Below are positions 36,262-47,720 of a stretch of DNA of 64,000 bases, piece after piece (position 1 is the first letter of the stretch; the number at the start of each line of letters is the position of its first letter). Below the pieces are notes generated by a model. That model was not told the DNA's origin. It did not search any database and saw only the letters and a list, made by a program, of their open reading frames with translations. Source of the stretch: Acridotheres tristis (lineage: Eukaryota; Chordata; Aves; Passeriformes; Sturnidae); assembly GCA_037013685.1 (NCBI GenBank), contig CM072889.1:16997976-17061975 (forward strand), read 5' to 3'. Made by a program: the position numbers and the translations under genes.

Positions 36262-38592
36262 CTTGGTGACACTATTCATAATCATCAAACTAGCTAATGT
36301 TTATTAATAGCCATTTCTGATAGAGTATAGCACCTCAGATTTCCATGTGAATTTGGGAAGACAAAAATAAACTTGATACAGTTGCCAGCTGAACAATCAC
36401 ATTTAACACACTTCTTGTTTAATGCTCAAGTGGCTTTAAAATATTTGAAACTTTAAAACAAATAAAGTACAGGTAATAAATAAAATGCAGATACGAGGGC
36501 AAAAAACATCTCTCAGAACTTGAAATCACTGAGACAGCACCAGAAAATATATTGCAAGTCACTTCACTGGAAACACTGTAAATCATTAAGAAATTACTGC
36601 CTCATAACAACTTCTTAACACCAGACATTTTAAATACCCCCATCCTAATTTAACCAAGTTATTCTCCAACAGCCACACATTTTGGCACTCACCTCACTAT
36701 CAGCAAGCTCCCATCATATATTTCTCCCATGGCAAACTCAAATCCTCCTAAGGAACTTCTTCCCTTTCTGCCCTTCGGGCTTTAGGCTTTCCCAGGAGCT
36801 GTTTCTAATTGGTAGTTTGATGTTAACTGGGGGAAGTAATTAAGCCCTTCATCATTCCCCACTGACCTGCTGCCTTGTAGGTCATGCATTTCCCACTATC
36901 AGCTTTTAGTAGAAAAGCAGAATAAAGTGAATAAAAGCATTTGAAACATGGCTTCAATGTGTGGATATAAACATAGAAAATTCAAGTATTCAAGTTACTG
37001 CCACATCAGCCAGGTTTTCAACTGCAGGCAGCATGTGTGGGCTGATTTTTTTATTCAGTTTTTCATTGTGTTTGGGGGAACTGAGGTGATGACCATCCTG
37101 TCCTCTACTGTGAGAACTGCACAGAAAGCTAATTGTGGCTGTGAGCAACTCAGTTCCTTTAGGAGTGTACACATTTATCTTGGATAGGTGTGAGAGCAGG
37201 TCGTGAATTGCTCTGGAGAGAAAAGGGAAAGTCTTTTCCTGTCATCATTTTTCCAGGTTTACACAAACTTGTGCTGCTCTGTTCATTCCAATGCATGATT
37301 TTTACACATTTAACCATAAAAAGAAGAAGAAAAAAAACCCACAAAAATGATGTTTTTTTTTTTTTTTTCATTCCTGTTTCACCACCCAGAGAATCCCTGT
37401 AGAGATCACTGTGTGCTGTTGTCTTTAGTGACCAATGTCCTCACTGTGATTTTCGGGTGAGCTCTGCTGGAACCACCTGCAGTCACCTCACACAGGGCAT
37501 GCCCAGCTGCACATCAGCTGGCCTAGGACAACACTGAAGAAGGTAGGAGTGAGATGATTTAAAAGAATTTATTTGGCAGTTGAAAAGTTCCCTCCTCTTC
37601 CCACAGCGTGAATGTGCTTTAAGGCATAAACCATTTCCATGATGGTATTTTCATCTTCATGGTGGTACCTTAGGAGCCAAGAGCAGCAGAATGCTTCATT
37701 TCCTGCTGGAATGCTTTGGTGTGACCTCTTCTGAGCCACCTCTCCTCTGGTCCTTCCAATAATTCAAATTATCTACTAAGAGCAACCTTTCTTGATGTTA
37801 ATTACCAGCTTGCTGCCAAAAGGAAAAATTAAATTCTATGCAATTTTTTATGTGATAAATCCAATATTTGATGAAATTCACATCTAACCCAGAAAATAAT
37901 TTTCCAACTTCTCCAGAATTCATTTGGCAAAGTTTACTTTAGAAATCATATTCTCCTCTCTAGTACACATATCGTGAACACTTAATTTTGCACATTTGAG
38001 CAGCCTCACCTTTACCAAGTATACTTCTAAGGCTTTATTTATATTGCCAGGTAAATTACTCTCAGTATGGAATTATCATCTACATTGTCATTCAAAAGTG
38101 TGATAACTTTCTTTTCAACATGCATTCATTCTCTTAAAATTTCTTTTTTAATAATTAAATGTGTCTTAAATCCCCTTTGCTATTTTGCAATTCTTTACAC
38201 AGCATTTGAAGATATGAAAATTTTTTTCCTTAGGCTCAGCATGTTGGTCAGGAGACTGGAGCCTGTGCTGGGTGAGGAATTAGAGAGGCACCATCCTCCC
38301 AGATGGGCTCTGAGAGGTGCCCTGGACAGAGGTGCTGGGGAAGGCACAGGGCTGAAGAACCCCCTGTGCTGCCTGGATTTATCTTCACCAGTTGTGGCAT
38401 TAACTTGATTAAAACACACAAGTTGCAAAGGGAATGGAAACGCCTGAGCCCTCGTTTTCAATGAGTTCAGGGAGTTGCCTCCCTGCCCCAGGAGTGCATG
38501 AATCCCTCAGATATTTTGATAGCTGAGACAGTGGCACACGAATCCAGCACGTGCCACAGTCCCCAGCTATATCTAATTAGGATAGCAAGTGC

Positions 38593-38613
38593 ATATATAT
38601 ATATATATATATA
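38593..38613. repeat. (AT)n dinucleotide microsatellite
   Basis: About ten AT units in a perfect run, followed by an A/T-rich stretch with a T8 run. Perfect AT runs of this length can extrude as cruciforms in supercoiled DNA. No function is implied. Confidence 0.92.
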
Positions 38614-41600
38614 ATTTTTTTTCGTTCTGTTAATACATTATGATTGAACACTTGTCAACCCACAGCACATTTCCAAAAGTGGCTAAAGGTTATTGTTGTA
38701 ACAGAACAGCAAGTTACATGATAGTCTTCCACAAGGCTTGTTAACATTATCAGAATTACTGGTGAACAGGAAAAGTTATCCCTTGGGTTCAGGATAAAGG
38801 AGTGTAAAATGCTATTACCTTCCTTTTAGTAGCTCTTTCAATAAAGGTCTTTTTAAATAAAGTCAAGAAAATGACATAGCTCTTTTCAGTTTTCCTGTGA
38901 AGTAATTACAGCTGTAGATCCTTGAATTTTGTGTAATTTCAAATGAAAATTAACCAGTGTTAAATATCGATTGCTTTTCTCTATCATTAGGCTTAATGAA
39001 CTAAGCATTAATACTGTCAAAATGGCATCTGGTTACATTAAAAGATGCTATAAGGATGTGTCAGCAGTTATTCCAAGGGCTAATTTATATAAAACTTATG
39101 AAAAAATATAAATACCGGATTATTTTCGAAGCCAGCAGTTTTCTGTAAGGCCTTGGAATGAAATAACAGCTTGCTCTTTTCAAAAGGAGCAGCTGAGTCT
39201 GGAGGTGGCACTGTTTCCCTTCAGCAGAAAAGTCAATCCCAGGACGAGATGGAGTCCAGCACACCCTGGTGCAACTGGTGGATTTATGCAAGGGACACAG
39301 CTCTTAAGGAACGTAATTAAACTAAAGAGATGCCTGATATACACTCAAAATCCTCTGACACAGTCCTCTATATAGGATAGGATATGCCATCCCATTTCTG
39401 TTTGGACTGCAAGTAATTTAAGAATTTGAAGATCAAGACTCTTCAGCAGATTTACTTAGATTAAAATTTAATGAATTAATGACTTTAATAACCTTAATTG
39501 GCAAAAATTAGTTTAAAAGGCACAAGAGAGTGTAGAATTCTGCAAACAGGACTTGGTAAACTCCTCCAAAGGCTTCTTGCAGGTAGCTTCATTTAGGGTA
39601 TGCCTTATAATTATAATTCCTTATAATTTCTATTGTCTTGGCACATCATTCCAGCCTGCATCCATCCTTACCTCAGGAATAGTGACACAATGACAATTTG
39701 AAAAGACATAAGGCAATTTCTCCACCATCAAACAAAAAACAATTTAAATCCTAGGGAATTCCCTCTTCAATTCCAGCCCTCAAAACATAAACAACCTATA
39801 TAAATATATTTTTATATTGAGTTTTCCTCTTGGATATTCTCAATCCCTTTCTCAAAGTGTTTATAGGGAGTTTGCATGAAAGAAAATGGGTTTCTGTCTG
39901 TCAAAATAGGGATTGACTATGGCTTTGTGTAATTTAAGCAGTTCAGATTCCAGGTGGACGCTTAAAAAATGTGTTGTCAAAGTATCCAGAAAGAAAGCCA
40001 TGTTCTTGATGTCACAAGAGCATCACTCAGCAAATGCAAAGTTAGCTAAACAGAGGCAGCAATGAGAGAAGAGAAGGAGTGTCAGCCTCGGGGGAAATTA
40101 AAGGAGCTGTGCCACTCTCTGGCTGCACAGACCCTCATTAAAGGCACTGAGAAATCGCTTCAGGACTCAGTCTGCTGCTTGTCTCAATGTCTGTCTCTTG
40201 CCTGCTGTTGTTCCAGAGGCCCCAGTGGAAAGGATGCACCGGGGCCATTCATTCCCTCCTTGGTTCTGTTCCTGGCTGAGGGATTCTGCTGCAGAGAAGG
40301 TTCCACCCTCCCATCCCCTTCCCTGGGGGTGTGACAGCCACCAAGGGCAGGGTGACAAAGCTGGGACATCAGGAACCTTCACTCTCCTTGCTGAAGGACA
40401 CAGAGAGGGGCTGAAGGGGCAGGGGAGGAGACACAGACAAGTCTGAGCCGCTCCAGCAAGGACCTGCTGTGAGATCATTCACATCTTACAGTTCCACTAT
40501 ATGGTATTTTTTGCAATTAGAAAATCTGCCAAAGACCTTTCCCCCAATCTGGCATGCCAGGCTGAGAGATCCTTGTGTGGTCCTTGAGGGCTTGGGCAAC
40601 TGCTAAACCCACACCTGCAAGGTAAAGTAAAAAGGAAGATTATTTTCTCGACACAAACACAGCAGGTGAATATTCTGTGTAGCTAGTATTAAAAGTCCAT
40701 GCAAATAAATCAGTTTCATATTAAAAAAAAAAAAGGAAAGTAAAAGCATTTCAATGCTTGCTTCCATCAAGTAGAAAAGGACTCCAACTTTCTTAACAGG
40801 TGTTTTAGTTGTGTTTCTTGATGCACTTTATTGAACAAATGCATTCTGAGAGCTTTAAATTGAGATTTATTTGTCCTTTTGCTAATCATGAATCAACCTT
40901 CTTTTAGATCAATTAACTAAATCACTCTGGAGGCAGCTCAATGCATTCTTTATGGATGAAAACCTTTGTTCTCTGTTGCCCATAATATTTCTCCACCCCA
41001 ATAAATACAATTAATAACCTACTTGCTCACTAGTGTTTGGAACTTCCAATGCTTCACAGCAATTCATTTCTTATGACTTGCTAACAAAAATAGATTTGAG
41101 TAAAACATCAATATTAATACGTGCTTACGTTCTCCCTTCTGTTCTTTCAAAAGTACTTAGTTTTCACAAAGAAGTTTATAATGGTATTACTCATGTCACT
41201 ATAAAACCTCAATGATTTTTTGAAAAAACTTACAAGAAAAAATATGTGACTACCGCAATGCATACTAGTGTTCTTTTTTTTTTCCACATAGCATACATAA
41301 ACCCCAAATAAATTTAAAGTTTCCACTGTGAAATTCCCAACTAGAAAACCCTATTTAATTACAGTATTTATTAGCAGAGGAAAGTACCTGGTCCTAATTT
41401 CTTCCGCAGTTTCAGCAAGACAGGGCCCTTGATGTATTACACTTCCTGTAATAGTACTTATATTCTTCCTTTTTTAAAAAATCATCCTGAGATGATAATT
41501 ATTCTAGCTGAGGGCCAGGGATTCAATAACAGCTGAGGCAAAGCATGGCCTGCCAAAACTGGGCTCAGAGAGTGTTTGAGTCAATTTACATTTAATGAGA

Positions 41601-41654
41601 GAGGCCAAAGGCGCTTTGGCCACCTTGGGATGGGATCCAGCAGCCACACGTTGG

Positions 41655-41887
41655 CCTGGACAGGTCCAGGGTAGATTTTGGCAAAATGTTCTTGCCCCAG
41701 AAGGTGCTGGGCACTGCCCAGGCTCCCCAGGGAATGGTGACATTCCCGAGGCTGCCAGGTGGGTTTGGATAATGCTGCCAAGGGATGCCCAGGGTGGGAA
41801 TGTTGGGGTGTCTGTGCAAGGACAGGAGCAGGGCTGGATGATCCTCATGGGTCCTGCCCAATTCTGTGGTTCTGTGATTGATTCTGT
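41655..41887 (+). mobile_element. CR1 LINE 3' UTR (second subfamily type), sense
   Basis: The element shows AAAATGTTCTTGCCCCAGAAG, GGTGCTGGGCACTGCCCAGG, CTCCCCAGGGAATGGTGACA, GAGGCTGCCAGG, GGATGCCCAGGGTGGGAATG, TTGGGGTGTCTGTGCAAGGA and CTGGATGATCC, then CCAATTCTGTGGTTCTGTGA and a GATTCTGTAATT end. This is a recognised avian CR1 3' UTR arrangement, distinct from the copy at 23.2 kb, ending in ATTCTGTG-type terminal repeats. The 5' part, including the reverse transcriptase, is absent. Minus-strand frames of 89-142 codons over this element (41504-41932) and a plus frame of 114 codons are GC-content artefacts. The left edge is approximate. Confidence 0.9.
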
Positions 41888-42070
41888 AATTGAATCAGAA
41901 AATCCATCAAAGTCCAGAAAGTCCAAACCCATGCCCTAACACCTCAACTAACCCATGGCACCAAGTGCCACATCCAGTCTTTTTTTAAACACATCCAGGG
42001 ATGGTGACTCCACCACCACCCCAGGCAGATCATTCCAGGACTCGATCACTCTTTCCATTAAAAACTTTTT
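41888..42070 (-). mobile_element. CR1 LINE 3' UTR, antisense, tail to tail with preceding copy
   Basis: On the plus strand it reads GAATCAGAAAATCCATC, AGTCCAAACCCATGCCC, ACCTCAACTAACCCATGGC, ACCAAGTGCCACATCCAGTC, TTAAACACATCCAGGGATGG, TGACTCCACCACCACCCC and GATCATTCCAGGACTCGATC. This is the reverse complement of the CR1 3' UTR blocks CTGGATGTGGCACTTGGTGC and GGTGGTGGAGTCACCATCCC. Its 3' terminus lies at about 41888, directly against the 3' terminus of the sense copy. The far (5') boundary near 42070 is where similarity is lost. A 212-codon frame beginning inside it at 42001 is not a gene on this evidence. Confidence 0.88.
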
Positions 42071-45000
42071 TGTTTATACGGATACTTCCCTGCAGCCATG
42101 ACAGGGACTTTGTGGTGGTTACTGTAAGTGATCTCCCTGTGCTCTCCTTGACTCCAAAGATACTTTGTGGTGTTTCCTTCTGTACTATGGAGTGTGGGAG
42201 TGGCTGGGTGGGCGTTGGTCACTGGCCAAGGGCGACCCACCAGAAAGGAGAGCCCAGAGATTCACTTCTTCCATGGTGGAGGATCAGGAGGGTAAGAGAA
42301 GACCTGGACTGCATGGCACAAAATCCTCCCTGCTGGCTGCTGGGGCACCCCCAAAAGGGGACGGGGGAGCATCTCTCCCCATTGACCTGCCTTGTGCACC
42401 TGCCCAAAATCCTTCACTCCCCTGGTCACCAGGAGACAGCACACACTGCAGGAAACCCTCTGTGGGCCAAGGACAGCTGTCCCGTTTGGATTTGTCCTGT
42501 AAACCTCATTGCAGTGGACTGGGCCGACTGGAGCAGGCTTGGTGACAGCCAGCAAATCCAATTTGTGTCATTCCTGCTGAAATGCTGTGCCAGTGTGGCC
42601 CAGCCTGTCAGCTGCTGCAGGGAAAGGATGAGAAAATGAATGTACACCCAGTGCAGGATGAAACAAAAAACTCCCCTCAGATATTGCTCATATTATTTTG
42701 CCAGGCTAAGTGTTTGTATTCATTACTCCACATCTTCATCACTGCCCAAATTCTTTCCTCATCTGAAGTTAAATGCTTGCATTATGATCCTTACTAAGAT
42801 TGCACTGAAAACTGAAGGCAATGTGGATGGTTGTTTTATTGCCTTTTTTATTTTTTAGAAATAAAATTAATGTTTCCATTTGAAATAACCACACTGAGGG
42901 CTCAACAATATTTTTTTTAAAAACAATCTTTCAAGTTGGAAGAAGTTATGATTCTAATTCCCCATTCCAGTGTGAAATGAGGATAGAAGGTAATATATTT
43001 GTTTCACAAAATTTTATGGGATTTCTAAGGTTTCTACAGCGTTCGAAAACAAATTTATTCATAAAAGTAGATCTACAACACATTGTATTTCTTATGACAA
43101 ACCAAAGTGCTAAAAATATCAGCACACATTAAGCTGTAAAACTCAGAAATCAGTAAGGTTCGATGCAAAATGGACATATATTTCCGGGAAGAAAACTGTG
43201 ATCAAACTACATGTTAAAATCTGAATTGTCAAGTAAGTGAGAGGTATCTATAATAATAATTATGTCTATTACGATTAATAACAGTAATAATAATAATAGC
43301 AGTGTTGGAAAAGCAGCCCAACCACAGACCTCTCCATGGCTGCAATGAGACATCTCTATGAATTAGGAATTGTACAGTTTTTGAGACACTCTTTGTCATC
43401 TTCCTTTCTAAATGCTATAGGGCTCTGGAGATTATTAACTTTTCCAGTTAATTAACCTAATTCATCATGCAATTTTAATGTCAAATGTTGCACTATTCTT
43501 AACTCCCATTTCAAAGACTCATCCAGGAATATATTAATTTTCTCATTTAATTTGTGTATTTTATGGTTTTACTATTTCTAGGTATTCGTAGGATTATTTT
43601 TTCTTATGTCTAAAACATGAACTCTAGGAAATATTGGACACCAGATATCAATTTACTGATTCCCATAGGAACAAAAAAATTTTTATATATTTATGCATTG
43701 GTGAATGCCTCAGCTTGTATTTGATGTTGGTCTTTATTGTCTTGTATACAAAATTATACCCAACATCAACAAAATATTTTATTTAAGTCTTTTTTAAATC
43801 ACTAATGATAAAATCAGTCCATTTAAGGTAAATATTCGAATTTCACACAAATTCTTAATCAAACACTAAAATCAACGTAAATAGAATTAAATTTTCAATT
43901 CAAATTTCTCTATTTACATCAACAGCTTGGCTTGAAAACGCATCATGCCTATTTATTTAAATAGCTTCAAAACTTGATTTGAAACTATTTGAGACCAATT
44001 TTTTTGGTGGTTTTGCTGTCATTAAGGGTATAATCTCAACCTGGCTGCACCGTGCACTGCTTAGATGAATAATAATGAAAGAACTACTGGAAAACAAAAC
44101 GTGAATCTCCTGCTTCACCGCTCTGTACAAACACTACAGAGAGAAATATCAAAGGTAACACGAGCTGGCTTTCAAACTGATCATGCGAGCAGAAAGTTCA
44201 CGTGTGTTCTGTAAACTTGCAGCATGGCTCTGGGGCACCACTGCAGCACCGAGATAAAAGCAGAGATGATTATCTGCTCCTCTCAAAGAAGGCTCTACCT
44301 GCGAGATGTCAGGAGGGTTTGGACCGTGATCCCTGTTTTGCATATTAGATGTCTATCTGTAGTAGATAAGATATTTTTGTTTAAATGAAGCTTGCTTCTT
44401 TTGTTTCTCATGTGGAAATTCATTTTAACTCTCTTGCTATTTACACCCTTGATACAATTTGTAATGTATTTGCATGCAGTTAATTTGTTTTTCTGAAAAA
44501 AATCTCCAGGAACTAGTTATTTATTCATCCTCTTATCAAAAGCGCTCATGTTCTAAATGTTAATTTCTTTTTCTTACATCTGTATTCTCCCTCCGTAAAA
44601 AAAATATCAGTAAACTACAAAAGAGGGATCTCTGGGCAGATATTTCACTGAACAGATTGGACACTAGTCAAAAACATGAATCTTTTGTGATTAAGACCGA
44701 TATCCAGGCTCCTGTGGTGATGTAGTGCTATCAAATACTGCGCCAGCCCGTGTCCAGTCCTACGAGAGCTTTCCAGGCTATAGATTTCAGCATGATAAAA
44801 GTGTTCTCAGACTCAAGGAGGAATTTTCTCCCTCTCTGAAGACTTACCTCCTGGTTAGACAGGCTTGTGATACTTGCCTGCTGGAAGATTTTCCCTTTTA
44901 TCTACTTCTAATTGGCTGCTTCCCATGGAACAGGAGCAGCAGGGAGCTCCCACAGGAGCCACGGTGGGCAGTGCTGGCTGACTGGCAGCTGATGGATCCA

Positions 45001-47270
45001 ACAGAGAGCCTACACCACCTTTCCCAGGGTTTTTAATGCTGAGAGGAGATGGTTCTTTTTGCAGGAAAATAATTCTGGGGAGAGAGAGAGAGAGAGAAGC
45101 AGAGTTTAATCATCCTTTTATCTGGGAAACTCATCGTTGTTTACAATAAGTTTTCTCCTGTCCGTGACAAACCCCTTGAGTTTGGCACTGTCACTTAAAT
45201 TGTACTGAAAGCTGCACATAAAACTGTTTACAGGGATTTTTTTAATTCCAATCATTATGACCTAATGATCAAGCCATTACAGCAAAATGCTAAAAGCAGA
45301 GACATACCAGCAGTAAATATAGCTTGCATCTATGCCAGATTTGGTTATCTCCTGCACTCTGTGTTATTGCTACAGTGAGCAATAATGTGAATCATCTGAT
45401 TAGAGTCACTAACAAAATTCTCAACATCAAAACTGATGAAGTCAGTGAAAGCTGTGCCAGGATTTTACCTACTGTATTCAGCACATCGTATTTGCATTTT
45501 TATGCAATGCAGGATGCAATAGCTGCTTTTTAACCATATGCTTTTAAAAATCAAGCAAGCCCAATTTTAGCAAAATGCATTTGGATTTACAGATGTTCCA
45601 GACAGCCTCTGCTCTACTCAGGAAATGCTCTTCCTGTTCTTATTGCATAAAGCAATATAAAAGTTTGAACAACAGTTGTATACCTTAAGCTACAGTGACT
45701 GGATTCAGTGTTTATAGGTTAAAGCTCCATTAGGGAACCAAGCACAGAAAAATTAGAAGGAGCTTTTTATTTTTATTTGTACTTGTGTTTTTACTTCTGT
45801 ATTTTACAATTAAATTCCTTGTTCAACCACATCCACAATATTAAAAAACATCAGGTATCTGTGGTTTTATTGTCAGTCACCCACTGTTTTCCTGCTTGTG
45901 GAAGTCTCTTGGCTCTGACACTGGTAAATACCACAGAATAAACTGTTTCTATATTTAAATCTATAAGCACTACATGGTTAGCAATAACTGTTACAAGTAT
46001 TGATTTTATCTTTCTCAGTTCAGGATAGTAATTCCATTTTCTGATTGCAAGTTTGCTCAAACATTAAATTAGAAGATGTAGAAAAGCAAGCCATTGTTGA
46101 AAAGTAATTTGGTGTGGTTTGGGGCTTTTTCTTTCATTTGAAAACTTGCTTAGTGCTTGTAAATCAGCAACCACATTGAAAAGCAGCACACACCTGTGAT
46201 AGGAACAAAACCAAATGATTAAGAATAAACTACTCTAATGTCAGCCCATTAAATGAATTAAAATTGGAAAATATATAGCAAAAGTTGAAAGCAAATATAC
46301 AAAAAAAAATCTAGTTTCAATTTACTGCACACCCCATGTCCCATTAGTGAATCCTAGGCTTCAATTTTCAAGAATACTTGTGTTTGAATGCTATGTCCTC
46401 TCTGCCCCATCTGTCTTAGCCTCAATCCCAGCAACTGCTTCACAGTTGGATATTAAAGATAAAGGAAAATTTCTCTGTGCCCTGGGTGACCCAAGTGTCA
46501 TCATGACCTCATACTTGAGCTGCAATAAGGAGAGCCAACCCCACATTTATCAGTGATCCCATTCTTGGAGGACACAGGAGCCTTTCAAGCCCAGCTCTGC
46601 TCTGTCTCTGAATTTTGCTTTCAGCTGCTCTTACACCTTTTGTAAATAACTTACAATGTATTGCTTAGCCTTGAAATCTTAAACTGGAACCAAAGAATTG
46701 AGCTGGACTGTCTTCCAGTAAAGAGTGGTAAATTCATGCATTCACAGCCATGCTGCTTGGTTTTAAGCATCAGCACAAACATACCTTGAGTGAATTGTGT
46801 TAATAAAATTAAAAGAATAGATTATTCATATGTTTAATAACAATAGAATCAGTAAGATTTTTGATTTTTTAAATATATTCATCCCCTGTATATATAATTT
46901 AGTCATTCCAGAAGTACTGACAGAACTTCCAAACTGATTTTTATGTGGTGCAATGATCAGTTCTTCCATCAGACACCTCCCATAACTGGATGAAACAGGG
47001 CAATTACATGAAGCTCCTTCAGGAGCAAAGCTGATATCTAAAAAGTCTGTAGCAGAATTAGCAGCTCTTGAAAGTGAAGGAATAGAAAGTAAAATTCCCA
47101 TCTTTGTCACAAACACAGTCTGTGACTATAAATTTCCATAAATTATTTACCATAATTATATGTCAGAAAAAAAACTGAGTGAAAGATGTTCTAAAGGTGC
47201 AGCTCTTGGAACCAAGAGACAGAAGAGCTGTGCAATAGATACCTGAAAATAACCAAATGTCACCTGTGGC
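42071..47270. other. Non-coding DNA; GC-richer 42.1-42.65 kb, CpG-richer 43.9-44.8 kb
   Basis: No gene is recognised. The first 570 bases are GC-richer, with long frames on both strands (plus 42001-42639, 212 codons, and plus 42165-42545, 126 codons; minus 42262-42561, 99 codons). Openness in several frames at once argues against any one being real. From about 43.93 to 44.75 kb CpG dinucleotides are noticeably denser than in neighbouring kilobases although the sequence is otherwise AT-rich. This could be a conserved regulatory element. A (GA)n run is annotated separately. Confidence 0.6.
45079..45097. repeat. (GA)n dinucleotide microsatellite
   Basis: About nine GA units in a perfect purine run after a G4 stretch. 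It is a possible GAGA-type or H-DNA-forming tract, but at this length it is most simply a microsatellite. Confidence 0.9.
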
Positions 47271-47720
47271 AGTCATGTGACCGGGGTGCAGGGTCATGTG
47301 ACACCCCCAGAAATCACGTGGTTGTGGCGTGAGGCCACGTGGGGTCAGTGGCTGTCACATGGCTGGGAACTGGGCCATGTGACACCCATGGCAGTCATGT
47401 GGATGGGCGGGGCCATGTGATATCCATGACAGTCATGTGGATGGGACCAGGTCACGTGACATTCATGGCAGTCATGTGGCCTGGGGCGGGGCCACATGAC
47501 ATGCATGGCAGTCATGAGGCTGGGGGTGGGGGCACGTGACACACGCAGCAGTCACGTGGCGTGGGGCAGGGCCATGTGACGTCCATTGCGGTCACATGGC
47601 TGGGGCGGGAGCACATGACACACCCGGAAGCCACGTGGCCGGGAGGTGTGGCCTGGGGGTGGGGTCACATAACACCCACGGGAGTCACGTGGATGGGGCG
47701 GGGCCACGTGACACCCCCAG
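47271..47720. repeat. GC-rich 40 bp minisatellite of E-boxes, 11 copies
   Basis: Eleven tandem units of 38-41 bases, the tenth expanded to 54 by a 14-base insertion, follow the pattern AGTCAYGTGG, a G-rich linker, GCCAYGTGAC, then ACCCATGGC. Each unit has two E-boxes, so a core recurs every 18-21 bases. Of 22 positions, 8 are intact CACGTG (for example 47315, 47453, 47533, 47553, 47686, 47705), 8 are CATGTG and 4 are CACATG, all single CpG transitions. The remaining two are CATGAG and CACATA. One copy (47451-47460) is the full palindrome GTCACGTGAC, the ideal USF/TFE/MITF-type site. GGGGCGGGG linkers resemble Sp1 sites. Frames of 62-80 codons here are repeat translation, not genes. Confidence 0.95.

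Larger units (their letters stand above)
35721..41654. other. AT-rich non-coding DNA, no gene recognised
   Basis: No exon is recognisable. It includes a 17 bp perfect AT-rich palindrome (36245-36261), a poly(T) run near 37351-37368 and a (TA)n tract at 38593-38613. Two GC-richer islands, about 38230-38460 and 40060-40450, have overlapping frames on both strands of up to 113 codons with no domain signature. Confidence 0.62.

Noticed and set aside
42001..42639. 212-codon open frame
   Set aside because: It starts inside an antisense CR1 tail, runs into GC-rich DNA where several other frames on both strands are also open, and has no domain signature.
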